Assembly (NCBI RefSeq): GCF_040676675.1
Contig: NZ_JBFAPK010000029.1
Location: forward strand, 1 to 64,000
Length of the DNA: 64,000 bases
DNA from: JBFAPK01 sp040676675
GTDB taxonomy: Bacteria > Actinomycetota > Actinomycetes > Mycobacteriales > Micromonosporaceae
Direction of reading: 5' to 3'
In this document: piece by piece, positions 24,905 through 34,756 of the stretch
Layout of the letters: every line of letters starts with the position of its first letter
Numbering within the stretch: the first letter of the stretch is position 1
Translations under genes and position numbers: made by a program
Notes under the pieces: model-generated
The model's input: the letters and a program-made list of their open reading frames with translations, nothing else
What the model was told of the DNA's origin: nothing
The model's database searches: none

Positions 24905-24966
24905 CGCGGATACGGAGAAAGAGTGGCTAACGTTCGCCGGTTAGCCACTCTTTCTCCGTATTTGCG
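24905..24966. repeat. Dispersed palindromic repeat, copy 3
   Basis: A perfect stem of about 20 bp (GATACGGAGAAAGAGTGGCT arm) around the CGTTCGCCGG loop, closed on the outside by CGCG. It is very similar to copy 2 on the other side of the kinase gene, including flanking sequence. It lies between the converging kinase and DUF3817 genes. Confidence 0.85.
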
Positions 24967-24991
24967 TACCCGCTCGACCCGCGGGCCGGGC

Positions 24992-25273
24992 TCACCGCAT
25001 GTCGGCCGCGACCTCGGCGGCGGTGAGCCGCCGGAGGGCGAGCATCCCGCCGATCCCGGGGAGTAGCGCCGTCAGCACCAGTCGCGGGGCGAACGGCCGG
25101 CGGCGAGCGGTGGCCACCACGACGAAGAGGTACGCGCAACCGTGCAGCGGGCCGAGGAGCGAGGCCACCGGCGCCCAGTGGACGGTCGCGAGGTTCCCCA
25201 GCAGGATCACGAGCGAGACGAGTTCGACGAGGGCGGCGACGCGCAGCGGAGTCGGGACGGTCGGCACGGTCAC
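24992..25273 (-). CDS. DUF3817 small membrane protein
   Basis: A 93-residue membrane protein with three hydrophobic segments: LRVAALVELVSLVILLGNLA, VASLLGPLHGCAYLFVVVAT and LVLTALLPGIGGMLALRR. The central GPLHG motif is diagnostic of DUF3817. GTG 25273 overlaps the upstream gene's TGA as GTGA, so the two are translationally coupled; the longer frame to 25585 is a shadow of the upstream gene. Function unknown. Confidence 0.82.
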   Translation of the reverse strand: MTVPTVPTPLRVAALVELVSLVILLGNLATVHWAPVASLLGPLHGCAYLFVVVATARRRPFAPRLVLTALLPGIGGMLALRRLTAAEVAADMR

Positions 25274-25818
25274 GCCCCCGTGGTGGAGCCGGGGCGCCAG
25301 ACCATCAGCACCGTCACGGCCGCCCAGAGCACGTTGAACAGGCCGGTCGACATCGCCAGCCGGGCGGTGGCGCGTACGCCGGACGCCGCCCCGTCGGACG
25401 GCGGACCGGAGATCGTGGCCCCGCCGGACGCCGCCCCGCCGGGTGCTGCCCCGCCGGGTGCCGCCCCGCCGGACGCCGCCCCGACCGAGGTCGCGGCGGC
25501 GAGCAGCGCCTCCTGGCGGGGCAGCACCCCGAAGACGAGCAGTCCGGCCGCGACGGCGGTCAGCCCGATGGCGGTGAGCAACCACGGGTCGCCGAGCACG
25601 CCGAGGCTGCTGGCGGTGGCCAGACCGAGGACGGGCACCGCGATGCCCAGCGCGGCGTAGACCCGGCAGATGCGGTGCAGGGTACGCAGGGTCTCCCCGC
25701 CGCTGCCGTCGGCGAGGGTACGGCGCGCGGCGGGCGGGAACATGCTCGCGGCTATCGCCACCGGTCCCACGGCGAGGATGGCGGCCAAAACGTGCAGGGA
25801 GAGCAGGAGCTTCGTCAC
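25270..25818 (-). CDS. DUF2269-like membrane protein with Gly/Ala repeat loop
   Basis: A 182-residue protein with about four transmembrane helices (KLLLSLHVLAAILAVGPVAI; YAALGIAVPVLGLATASSLG; WLLTAIGLTAVAAGLLVFG; STGLFNVLWAAVTVLMVW). The opening LHVLAAILAVGPVAIAASMFPPAAR resembles DUF2269-type integral membrane proteins. Between helices 3 and 4 is a low-complexity GGAAS/GGAAP loop encoded by four 15-bp tandem repeats, which is unusual in this family. GTG 25818 was chosen; an in-frame GTG at 25854 is an alternative and neither has a strong ribosome-binding site. It overlaps the DUF3817 gene. Confidence 0.65.
   Translation of the reverse strand: MTKLLLSLHVLAAILAVGPVAIAASMFPPAARRTLADGSGGETLRTLHRICRVYAALGIAVPVLGLATASSLGVLGDPWLLTAIGLTAVAAGLLVFGVLPRQEALLAAATSVGAASGGAAPGGAAPGGAASGGATISGPPSDGAASGVRATARLAMSTGLFNVLWAAVTVLMVWRPGSTTGA
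25421..25480. repeat. 15-bp tandem repeat (4 units) inside a membrane-protein gene
   Basis: Units CCGCCGGAYGCCGCC / CCGCCGGGTGCYGCC at 25421, 25436, 25451 and 25466 encode the GGAA(S/P) linker on the reverse strand. Exact 15-bp periodicity suggests slippage expansion. Confidence 0.85.
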
Positions 25819-25961
25819 GAGCCGGAACGCTAGCGGCGGCGCGGCGGGTGGCACAGTGGCGGGATTGCCATCCTTCGACGGATTCTCGCCAGCGCCCCGT
25901 TCCGGCCGGGTACCAGCGGGAAGCGGTCCAGATGGGCGCTGGCCGGGATCCGGCGAGGGCC

Positions 25962-25967
25962 TACGGT
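25962..25967 (+). promoter_or_regulatory. -10 element of a likely leaderless promoter
   Basis: TACGGT is 6 nt before ATG 25974, which has no Shine-Dalgarno at normal distance. The geometry would start transcription at the ATG. Confidence 0.4.
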
Positions 25968-25973
25968 ATTGCC

Positions 25974-26921
25974 ATGCACACCGTGGCGATCCTCGCCCTC
26001 GACCAGGTCATCCCCTTCGAACTGACCACCCCGATCGAGGTGTTCGGCCGCACCCGGCTGCCCGACGGGCGCCCGGCCTACCGGGTACGGGTCTGCGCGG
26101 CGGCGCCCACCGTCGACGCGGGCGCCTTCACGATCCAGGCGCACTGGGGGCTCGACGCGCTGGCGCAGGCCGACACGATCATCGTGCCCGGCCGCGCCGA
26201 CCCGAGCGTCCCCGTACCCGAGGCGGTGCTGGCGGCGCTGCGGCGGGCCGCCGCGGGCGGTACCCGCATCGCCTCGATCTGTGCCGGCGCCTTCGACCTC
26301 GCGGCGACCGGCCTGCTCGACGGCGCGCGGGCCACCACCCACTGGATCGGCGCGGCCCGGCTCGCGCGGCTGTACCCCGCCGTGGAGGTCGACCCGGACG
26401 TCCTCTACGTCGACAACGGCCAGTTCCTCACCTCCGCCGGGGCCGCCGCCGGGCTGGACCTCTGCCTGCACCTCATCCGCCGGGACCTCGGCTCGGCCGT
26501 CGCCGCCGACGCCGCCCGCCTCTCGGTGATGGCGTTGGAGCGCGAGGGCGGCCAGGCGCAGTTCATCGTGCACGACACCCCGCCGGCCCCGAAGGGCTCG
26601 ATCCTCGAACCGGTGATGCGTTGGCTGGCCGACAACCTCGACCGCGAACTGAGCCTCGACGACATCGCGGCGCGCGCCGGGATGAGCACCCGCAGCCTCA
26701 ACCGGCACTTCCGGGAGCAGACCGGCACCAGCCCGCTGCAGTGGCTGCACCGCACCCGGGTCCGCCAGGCGCAGCACCTGCTCGAAGCCACCGGCCACCC
26801 CGTCGAGCGGATCGCCGCCCAGGTCGGGTACGGCTCGCCGACCGCGTTCCGGGAACGGTTCAAGCGGGTCGTCGGTACCAGCCCGCAGGCGTACCGCAAC
26901 TCCTTCCGGGGCGCCGCGTAG
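25974..26921 (+). CDS. GlxA family AraC-type regulator (DJ-1/PfpI + HTH_18)
   Basis: A 315-residue regulator. Residues ~1-165 form a DJ-1/PfpI-like domain with the nucleophile-elbow sequence IASICAGAFDLAATGLLDGA (Cys ~103) and ATTHWIGAARL. Residues ~215-310 are a double AraC helix-turn-helix: LSLDDIAARAGMSTRSLNRHFREQTG and VERIAAQVGYGSPTAFRERFKRVVG-TSPQAYR. Such GlxA-type proteins are usually transcription factors; the DJ-1 part senses a small molecule or oxidation. ATG 25974 was chosen because a -10 box lies 6 nt upstream and the domain starts at once. It is divergent from the DUF2269-like gene. Target unknown. Confidence 0.9.
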   Translation: MHTVAILALDQVIPFELTTPIEVFGRTRLPDGRPAYRVRVCAAAPTVDAGAFTIQAHWGLDALAQADTIIVPGRADPSVPVPEAVLAALRRAAAGGTRIASICAGAFDLAATGLLDGARATTHWIGAARLARLYPAVEVDPDVLYVDNGQFLTSAGAAAGLDLCLHLIRRDLGSAVAADAARLSVMALEREGGQAQFIVHDTPPAPKGSILEPVMRWLADNLDRELSLDDIAARAGMSTRSLNRHFREQTGTSPLQWLHRTRVRQAQHLLEATGHPVERIAAQVGYGSPTAFRERFKRVVGTSPQAYRNSFRGAA

Positions 26922-26988
26922 CCGGGGGCACCCCCGACCGGCTGTCCCGCCAGGAACCCCGGGCCGTCGCGGAGCGGGCCCGCCGGCC

Positions 26989-29373
26989 TCAGAAGGAGTA
27001 GGTGCGGGCCACCGCGACCATCTCGGAGCTGTGCGAGCCGAGGATGCCGACGCCGGGCGGGCGCGGCTGGAAGCCCGGCAGCCCGGCCAGCCCGTCGCTG
27101 GCGTCCATGGCCCGCAGCGACACCGGGCCGCCCCGGGTGGCCAGCTCGAACTCGACCTCGATCCCCTCGGGCGGCGGCGCGTGGAAGACGAGCCCGAAGG
27201 ACCACGGCCCGCCGTCGTCGACGCGTTGCACCGGTACGTCCCGGCCCGCGACGGTCGCCCGCAGCACGGTCGCGGTCGCCGCGGCGACGTGCAGAGCGAC
27301 GAGGCGTACCGGCCGCTGGGGCTGGAGCCGCAGCCGCAGGGTGCGCCGGTCCCCGGCGCCGGTGTCGGCGAGCACGGTCAGCGCCGGGGCGGGCAGCGCG
27401 GCGGGCTGGGCCGGTCCGGCGAGCGGCTTCGCGTCGCCGAGGACCGGGAACTCGTCGCGTACCGAGACGGGCTGGTCGACGTACCGGGCGGTCCACTCCT
27501 GCGGGTCGGTCTGCAGGCTGAGCCAGCGGGCCTGGTTGGTGCCGGCGTCCAGCGCGTACATCAGGTGGGTGGGGACGGGGTGGGCGGCGTCGAAGCGGTC
27601 GACCCGGAGCCCGACACCGGTCAGCACCGCCGCCGCCAGCGCGGCCGCGAGGACCGGGACGGCGGCGGCCCGCCGGGCCCGCAGCGCCGCCATCCCACGC
27701 TGGCCGCCGGCCTCCGGGTGGAGCAGGTCCAGCACCGGCAGCGCGGCGAAGCCCAGCAGGACCGCGAAGAGCGCGGCCACCCCGCCCAGCCCCAGGCCGA
27801 GCGCCGGGAAGAGCAGCACCACCGTGGGAAGCAGGACGACCACGCCGACGGCCGCCCCCGCGGTCACGGCCACCGCCGCCGACGGGCCGGACGGGCGTAC
27901 CGCGAGGGCCACCAGCCCGCCGGCCGCGCCGGCCAGCGCCGGCAGGCTCGCCAGGTACGCCCCGCCGGGGGTGAGCGCGGCGAGGACCAGCCCGAGCAGG
28001 GCCAGCCAGCCCAGCCCGCCGATCGCCAGCGCGGCCGGCCCGACCCGGCGCCGCAGCAGCGCGTACCAGGCGAAGAGGACCGCCGCGGCGAGCGCGAGCA
28101 CGGCGAGCCGGTACGCCAACGGCCGGTACGGATCGAGCAGCTCCCGGTAGCCGGGCCGCAGGGTGGTGACGCCCAGCCAGAGCAGCTGGGCGGCGACCGG
28201 CGCGCCGACGAGCGGTACCGCGCCGAGGCCGAGGCCGGCGAGCAGCCGGGGCCAGGAGGTGCGGCCACGGCGGCGGGCCAGCCAGCCGAGCGCGCCGACC
28301 GCCGCGACGGCGATCAGCGCCAGCGGCCAGGTCAGCGTGCCGGGGTAGCGGGCCAGCCCACCCGGCACCGGGAAGTAGGTGGCGTCCCCGCCGGCGCGGA
28401 CCGTCCCGAGGTCGACCCGGCCGAACTCCCGGGCCAGGCCGAGCGCGTTGTCGCCGTGCTGCTGGAGACTGGACCGGCTCAGCGTGGCCGGCGTGTCGAG
28501 CGGGCTGTGGTAGACGGCGGCGCCGTCGATGTAGGCGGAGTTGAGGCCGACGAAGCCGTGGTCGAGGAAGGCGGTGAAGTCGGTGTCGTTGGGGAGCAGG
28601 CGGTAGATCTCCACCGCGAACGAGGTACCGATCGGGTGCGGCGCGGCCCGGCCGAAGACCCGTACCAGGCCGGCGTTGCGCCGGGACGTCTCGAACATGA
28701 TCACCGGTCCGCCGTTGCCCCGCGCCTCCAGGTTCAGCACGACGCCGCCGCCGGCGGCCAGCGGATGCCCGGACGCGAACGCCGAGGCGCCGCAGAGGCA
28801 CGCCTCCTCGGCGTCGGTGAGGACGAAGACGATGTCGTTACGGGGGCGCGGGCCGGCGGTCAGCGCCCGGGCGACCTCCAGGATCGCGGAGACCCCCGCC
28901 GCGTCGTCGTTGCCGCCGGGTCCGACCTGAACCGAGTCGTAGTGCGCGACCAGGAAGATCCGCCCGGTGGAGCCGGTGCCGGGCAGCCGGGCCACCACGT
29001 TGCGTACCCGGGCCAGGGTGGCGCCGCCCGCCGCGCCGCTGAGCTGGCCGGCCTCGGTGCCGATCGTCTCCTGTACCTCGGTCTCCAGCCCCAGCCCGCG
29101 CAGCACCCCCACCAGGTGCGCGCGGACCTGGTCGGCGGCGGGGCTGCCGGCGGCGTGGGTACCGGCCGCGACGGTACGGGCCTGCGCGTACGCCCGCTCC
29201 GCGCTGAACTCGCCGGCCGGCGCGTCGGCGCCGCGCGGTGCCGGGGGCCGGAGCTGGACCAGCATGGCGGCGGCGAGGGCGAACAGCGCGGCCAGCGCGA
29301 GTGCCGCGGTCAGCGCGCGCCGCGCGGGGCGGAGCAGGGCACGGTCCGCGGCGGGCGCGAGGGGTGTGCGCAC
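26989..29373 (-). CDS. Membrane-anchored M28 family metallopeptidase
   Basis: A 794-residue protein. GTG 29373 has AGGAGG 8 nt upstream. One N-terminal helix (~20-40) is followed by an extracytoplasmic M28 aminopeptidase domain (~55-330): HYDSVQVGPGGNDDAAGVS gives the first His and bridging Asp, DAEEACLCG the catalytic/metal Glu pair, NLEARG the next ligand region and YHSPLDTP the last His. The second half is a polytopic membrane region of about eight helices (~345-580), then a beta-rich C-terminal domain. This Fxna/ER-peptidase-like architecture is recurrent in actinobacteria. It probably processes exported peptides; specificity unknown. Confidence 0.87.
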   Translation of the reverse strand: MRTPLAPAADRALLRPARRALTAALALAALFALAAAMLVQLRPPAPRGADAPAGEFSAERAYAQARTVAAGTHAAGSPAADQVRAHLVGVLRGLGLETEVQETIGTEAGQLSGAAGGATLARVRNVVARLPGTGSTGRIFLVAHYDSVQVGPGGNDDAAGVSAILEVARALTAGPRPRNDIVFVLTDAEEACLCGASAFASGHPLAAGGGVVLNLEARGNGGPVIMFETSRRNAGLVRVFGRAAPHPIGTSFAVEIYRLLPNDTDFTAFLDHGFVGLNSAYIDGAAVYHSPLDTPATLSRSSLQQHGDNALGLAREFGRVDLGTVRAGGDATYFPVPGGLARYPGTLTWPLALIAVAAVGALGWLARRRGRTSWPRLLAGLGLGAVPLVGAPVAAQLLWLGVTTLRPGYRELLDPYRPLAYRLAVLALAAAVLFAWYALLRRRVGPAALAIGGLGWLALLGLVLAALTPGGAYLASLPALAGAAGGLVALAVRPSGPSAAVAVTAGAAVGVVVLLPTVVLLFPALGLGLGGVAALFAVLLGFAALPVLDLLHPEAGGQRGMAALRARRAAAVPVLAAALAAAVLTGVGLRVDRFDAAHPVPTHLMYALDAGTNQARWLSLQTDPQEWTARYVDQPVSVRDEFPVLGDAKPLAGPAQPAALPAPALTVLADTGAGDRRTLRLRLQPQRPVRLVALHVAAATATVLRATVAGRDVPVQRVDDGGPWSFGLVFHAPPPEGIEVEFELATRGGPVSLRAMDASDGLAGLPGFQPRPPGVGILGSHSSEMVAVARTYSF

Positions 29374-29499
29374 GGATTGCCTCCTGGGGTGGGGTGGCAC
29401 CATCCTGCCCGGGGCACCTCAAGATCAACAGAACCGGACCGGTGACCGGTGCCGCGCCGTTCGGCGCCGGCGCGTCCCGGACTCGACCGGACGGACACG

Positions 29500-29505
29500 T
29501 AGGGT
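29500..29505 (+). promoter_or_regulatory. -10 element of a likely leaderless promoter
   Basis: TAGGGT is 6 nt before ATG 29512; no Shine-Dalgarno is present upstream of this start. Confidence 0.45.
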
Positions 29506-29511
29506 GTACGC

Positions 29512-29868
29512 ATGGCTTCGACGGTCCCCACCGGCGCGCCCGACCCGGTCGCCGCGCTGACCGAGTTCGTCGAGCGGGTCGCCCCGTTCGACCCCGAACC
29601 GTCGGCCGTCCAGGGGACGGTCGAGCTGCGGTACGGCCACGCCACCGAGACGGTTCCGCTCACCCCGCACCTGGCCGGGGCGCTGCGGGAGGCGCTCGCC
29701 CGGTACCGGGACCCGGCGGACCGGGGCCGGTGTACGAACTGCGGCGGTCACCGGCTGGACGAGAACCTGCACTGCCCGGACTGCGGCCGGTTGCACGGCG
29801 TGCTCGGTGCCATGATCGCCGAGCGGATGGAGCGGGACCGGTGGGGTGCGACCGCGCCGGCGGAGTGA
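29512..29868 (+). CDS. Zinc-ribbon protein, unknown function
   Basis: A 118-residue acidic cytosolic protein. The C-terminal third has two CxxC knuckles, CTNCGG and CPDCGR, 17 residues apart (~73-92), giving a rubredoxin-like zinc ribbon. The N-terminal part (VAALTEFVERVAPFD, then LRYGHATETVPLTPHLAGALREALA) has no recognised domain. It appears to be transcribed leaderless, just upstream of the two-component operon. It may be a nucleic-acid or protein-binding adaptor; that is speculation. Confidence 0.7.
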   Translation: MASTVPTGAPDPVAALTEFVERVAPFDPEPSAVQGTVELRYGHATETVPLTPHLAGALREALARYRDPADRGRCTNCGGHRLDENLHCPDCGRLHGVLGAMIAERMERDRWGATAPAE

Positions 29869-29994
29869 GCGTCGCCACGTCCCGGGACCGGGCGCCGGTC
29901 GTGTTGTGCGGGAGCGTTGTCTGGTACAGGATCAGCGAGTTATTCCAGTAGGGGGCCGGATACGGCGACGGTGCAGCGGACGCGGGGAGGCGAG

Positions 29995-30069
29995 TTGACC
30001 AGGGACAAGGTCACCTGTTGGCCGCACCACCGCGGTCACGGCGGCGAGACGTGGGGCGTACGGACGTGA
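29995..30069 (+). CDS. Leader ORF coupled to the PP2C response regulator
   Basis: TTG 29995 has an excellent ribosome-binding site (GGGGAGG, 4 nt away) and opens a 24-codon frame (begins MTRDKVTCWPHH). Its TGA (30067-30069) overlaps the GTG start of the next gene (30066) as GTGA. The main gene has only a weak site of its own, so its translation may depend on this leader. No known peptide family recognised. Confidence 0.5.
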   Translation: MTRDKVTCWPHHRGHGGETWGVRT

Positions 30070-31279
30070 CCGGCTCCTCCGTCGTGCCACGCCCGTACGG
30101 CCCCGGCGGGCGCGGCCAGCGGCCCGGCCTGCCCCCGGGCGAGCGGCTACGGGTGCTGCTGGTCGAGGACGACGAGGGCGACGCCTTCCTGGTCGGGGAG
30201 CTGCTGGCCGAGACGAACGCGCCGATCGACCTGGTGGTCGCGGCCAGCCTGAACGAGGCCCGGCAGCGGATCGCCGGCGTCGACTGCGTGCTGCTCGACC
30301 TGGGGCTGCCGGACGCGCAGGGGCTGGACGGGCTGCGCGCCGTGCTGGGCATGTCCAGCGGCGCGGCGGTCTGCGTGCTCACCGGCCGCTCCGACGAGCA
30401 CCTGGGCATCGGCGCGGTGGCCGAGGGAGCCCAGGACTACCTGGTCAAGGGCCAGGTCGACGGGGTGCTGCTGGCGCGGGCGCTGCGGTACGCGGTCGAG
30501 CGCAAGCGCGCCGACGAGAACACCCGCAAGCTGCGCGAGGTGGAGCTGCGCCAGGAGGAGTCCGCCCGGCTGGAGCGGGGCCTGCTGCCGCAGCCGCTGA
30601 TGGACACCGACCAGGTGGCGGTGCACACGTTCTACCGTCCCGGGCGGCACGACGCCGCGATCGGCGGCGACTTCTACGACGTGGTGCAGACCGCGGCGGA
30701 CCGCGTGGACCTGATCGTCGGCGACGTCTGCGGGCACGGGGTGGACGAGGCGGCGCTCGGGGTCGAGCTGCGCGTCGCCTGGCGGGCGCTGGTGCTCGCC
30801 GGGGTCCCCGACGACGAGGTGATCCCGGCGGTCGAGCAGGTGCTGATGAGCGAGCGCCCGGCCCGTGAGATCTTCGCCACGGTGACCACGGTCCGGCTCG
30901 ACCTGGCCGCCAACCGGGCCACCGTACGGCTGGCCGGGCATCCGCCGCCGCTGCTGCTCTCCGGTGGCCGGGTCGACCCGGTGCCGGCCCCGAACGGTCT
31001 GCTGCTCGGCGTACGGCCGCGCCGGCCCGTCGCCTTCGACCTGGAGTTCGATGCCGATGACTGGTCTCTGCTGCTCTACACCGACGGTCTCATCGACGGC
31101 CGGATCGACGGCGGGGAGGAGCGCCTCGACGTGCCGGGCCTGAGCACCCTGGTGGCCGAGGCGAGCGGGGTGCCGCTGCCGGAGCTGCCCGGCCATCTGG
31201 TCGGCCGGGCCGAGGAGTTCAACGGCGGGCCGCTCGCCGACGACGTCGCGATGCTGCTGGTGAGCAGGGGAACGGGGCG

Positions 31280-31283
<4 letters not shown>
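30066..31283 (+). CDS. Response regulator-PP2C (SpoIIE-type) serine phosphatase
   Basis: A 405-residue fusion. Receiver domain ~28-145: LRVLLVEDDEGDAF acidic pair, CVLLDLGLPDAQG phospho-acceptor Asp, CVLTGRSD and YLVKGQ Thr/Lys. A coiled linker (~150-185, RKLREVELRQEESARLERG) joins a SpoIIE/PP2C domain with the metal-binding IGGDFYDVV, VGDVCGHGVDEAAL, LLLYTDGLIDGR and DDVAMLLV motifs. Such RsbP/RsbU-like proteins dephosphorylate anti-anti-sigma factors under control of receiver phosphorylation. The kinase partner is the next gene (ATGA overlap). No anti-sigma or STAS gene is in the window, so the target lies elsewhere. GTG 30066 chosen by the overlap with a leader ORF. Confidence 0.88.
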
Positions 31284-33130
<1,847 letters not shown>

Positions 33131-33189
33131 CCGCGCGAGGTGTGGTCAGTGGTACGGCCGGCCGGCTCGGCCGATGTGGAGGAGAGAAG

Positions 33190-33219
33190 ATGACCAGGTA
33201 CGCGGGACCGGCGGCATGA
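33190..33219 (+). CDS. Nine-residue leader ORF coupled to the response regulator
   Basis: ATG 33190 has a strong ribosome-binding site (GGAGGAGAG) and encodes MTRYAGPAA; its TGA (33217-33219) overlaps the ATG 33216 of the response regulator as ATGA. The regulator itself has no good site, so re-initiation from this leader is a plausible control of its level. Confidence 0.5.
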   Translation: MTRYAGPAA

Positions 33220-33668
33220 CGGCGCCGGCGGACGGGAAGAGCCCCATCGAGGTGCTTCTCGTCGAGGACGATCCGGGCGACGTGCTGATGACGCAGGAGG
33301 CGTTCGAGGAGCACAAGCTGCGCAACCGGCTGACCGTGGTCTCCGACGGCGCCGAGGCGCTCGCCTACCTGCGCCGCGAGGGCCAGTACGCCGACGTGGT
33401 GCTGCCGGACCTGATCCTGCTCGACCTGAACCTGCCGAAGCGGGACGGCCGGGAGGTGCTCGCCGAGATAAAGCGGGACGAGCAGCTCTGCCGGATCCCG
33501 GTCGTCGTGCTCACCACCTCGCAGGCCGACGAGGACATCCTGCGCAGCTACCAACTGCACGCGAACGCGTACGTGACCAAGCCGGTCGACTTCGAGCGCT
33601 TCATCGCGGTGGTACGGCAGATCGACGAGTTCTTCGTCAGCGTCGTCAAGCTTCCGCCCCGGGCCTAG
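33216..33668 (+). CDS. Stand-alone response regulator (Rcp1-like)
   Basis: A 150-residue single receiver domain with no output domain: VLLVEDDPGDVLM acidic pair, LILLDLNLPKRDGREVL phospho-Asp, VVLTTSQADEDI Thr, and VTKPVD Lys. The long insertion typical of phytochrome-associated Rcp1/CheY-like receivers (GAEALAYLRREGQYADVVLPD) is present. It is downstream of the CHASE3 kinase (57 bp to the leader ORF) and is probably phosphorylated by it; output may be phosphotransfer or protein binding. Confidence 0.9.
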   Translation: MTAPADGKSPIEVLLVEDDPGDVLMTQEAFEEHKLRNRLTVVSDGAEALAYLRREGQYADVVLPDLILLDLNLPKRDGREVLAEIKRDEQLCRIPVVVLTTSQADEDILRSYQLHANAYVTKPVDFERFIAVVRQIDEFFVSVVKLPPRA

Positions 33669-33691
33669 ACCGTGCGCGGAGGGCGGGTCCG

Positions 33692-34501
33692 GTGACCTCC
33701 GGACAGAAGATGATCGAAGAGGTCGGCGCGCTGCTGCGGGAGACCGCGGCCGGCGTCGTGCTGCCGGCCTTCGGGCACCTGAACCCCGGCGAGGTGGAGG
33801 AGAAGGCCCCCGGCGAGGTGGTGACGGTCGCCGACCGGCAGGCCGAGCGCAAGCTCGCCGAGGGACTGCGGCGGATCCTGCCCGGCTCCGAGGTGGTCGG
33901 CGAGGAGGGGGTCGCGGCGGATCCGAGCGAGCTGGACCTGCTCCGGGACCCGGGACCGGTCTGGCTGGTCGACCCGGTCGACGGTACGGCCAACTTCGCC
34001 GCCGGACGCCGCCCGTTCGCCATGATGGTCGCGCTGCTGCGCGGCGGGGCCACCGAGGCGAGCTGGATCCTCGACCCGGTCGACGACAGCCTGGCGGTGG
34101 CCGTGGCGGGCGAGGGTGCCTACCTCGACGGGGTCCGGGTCCGGGCGAGGCGGGAGGAGCCCGCGCCGGGACGGTTGCGGGGCGCCATGCCGATCCGCTT
34201 CCTCCCACCCGACCTGCGGGCCTCGGTGGAGGGGCGCTGGGAGGGGCTGGGTGAGCTGCTGCCGGGGCAGCACTGCGCCGGCCGGGAGTACCCCGACGTC
34301 GTGGTGGACCGGCAGCACTTCGCGTTCTTCTGGCGGACGCTGCCGTGGGACCACGCGCCGGGGGTGCTGCTGGTGCGGGAGGCCGGCGGGGTGGCGCGGC
34401 GGCTGAACGGTGACCCGTACGACCCGGCCGACGACCAGCGTGGGCTGCTCGTGGCGGCCAACGAACGGATCTGGGAGACCGTACGGGAGAGCCTCGGCTG
34501 A
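33692..34501 (+). CDS. Inositol monophosphatase family protein
   Basis: A 269-residue metal-dependent sugar phosphatase. Motif A VWLVDPVDGTANFAAGRRPF (~89-108) and motif B WDHAPGVLLVREAGG (~222-236) give the Li+-sensitive phosphatase core. GEEGVA (~70) supplies the metal Glu and DRQAERKL the N-terminal acidic site. Substrates in the family include inositol-1-phosphate, histidinol-phosphate, fructose-bisphosphate and PAP; the short GTANF form with an early VTVADRQAE suggests the inositol/histidinol-phosphatase group. GTG start 23 bp after the response regulator, likely same operon. Confidence 0.87.
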   Translation: MTSGQKMIEEVGALLRETAAGVVLPAFGHLNPGEVEEKAPGEVVTVADRQAERKLAEGLRRILPGSEVVGEEGVAADPSELDLLRDPGPVWLVDPVDGTANFAAGRRPFAMMVALLRGGATEASWILDPVDDSLAVAVAGEGAYLDGVRVRARREEPAPGRLRGAMPIRFLPPDLRASVEGRWEGLGELLPGQHCAGREYPDVVVDRQHFAFFWRTLPWDHAPGVLLVREAGGVARRLNGDPYDPADDQRGLLVAANERIWETVRESLG

Positions 34502-34756
34502 ACGTACGGTCGGGTAACTCCGACGCGCGGTCTCCACGCCCGGATATTCCGCCATCCCGCTCTGAGTGATCAATCAGTCAGCGGAGAACGCTTCTCCGTT
34601 CCGGCACGTGCTCCGGATAGACAGCCGCGAGCCCGGCCGGCGCCACGCCGCCGCGGCGTACGGGTTGTCCGGGCCGGGCCCGGTCGGCGACGTCGACCGG
34701 TACCGGCCCCCGGGAAACGACAGCCCGCGGAGAGCGGAGAAAGCGGAGGAACGTCC

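Noticed and set aside
2573..24966. Palindromic repeats as CRISPR repeats or insertion-sequence ends
   Set aside because: Copies are far apart, not regularly spaced, and no transposase or cas gene is present; the hairpin character fits terminator/REP-like elements better.
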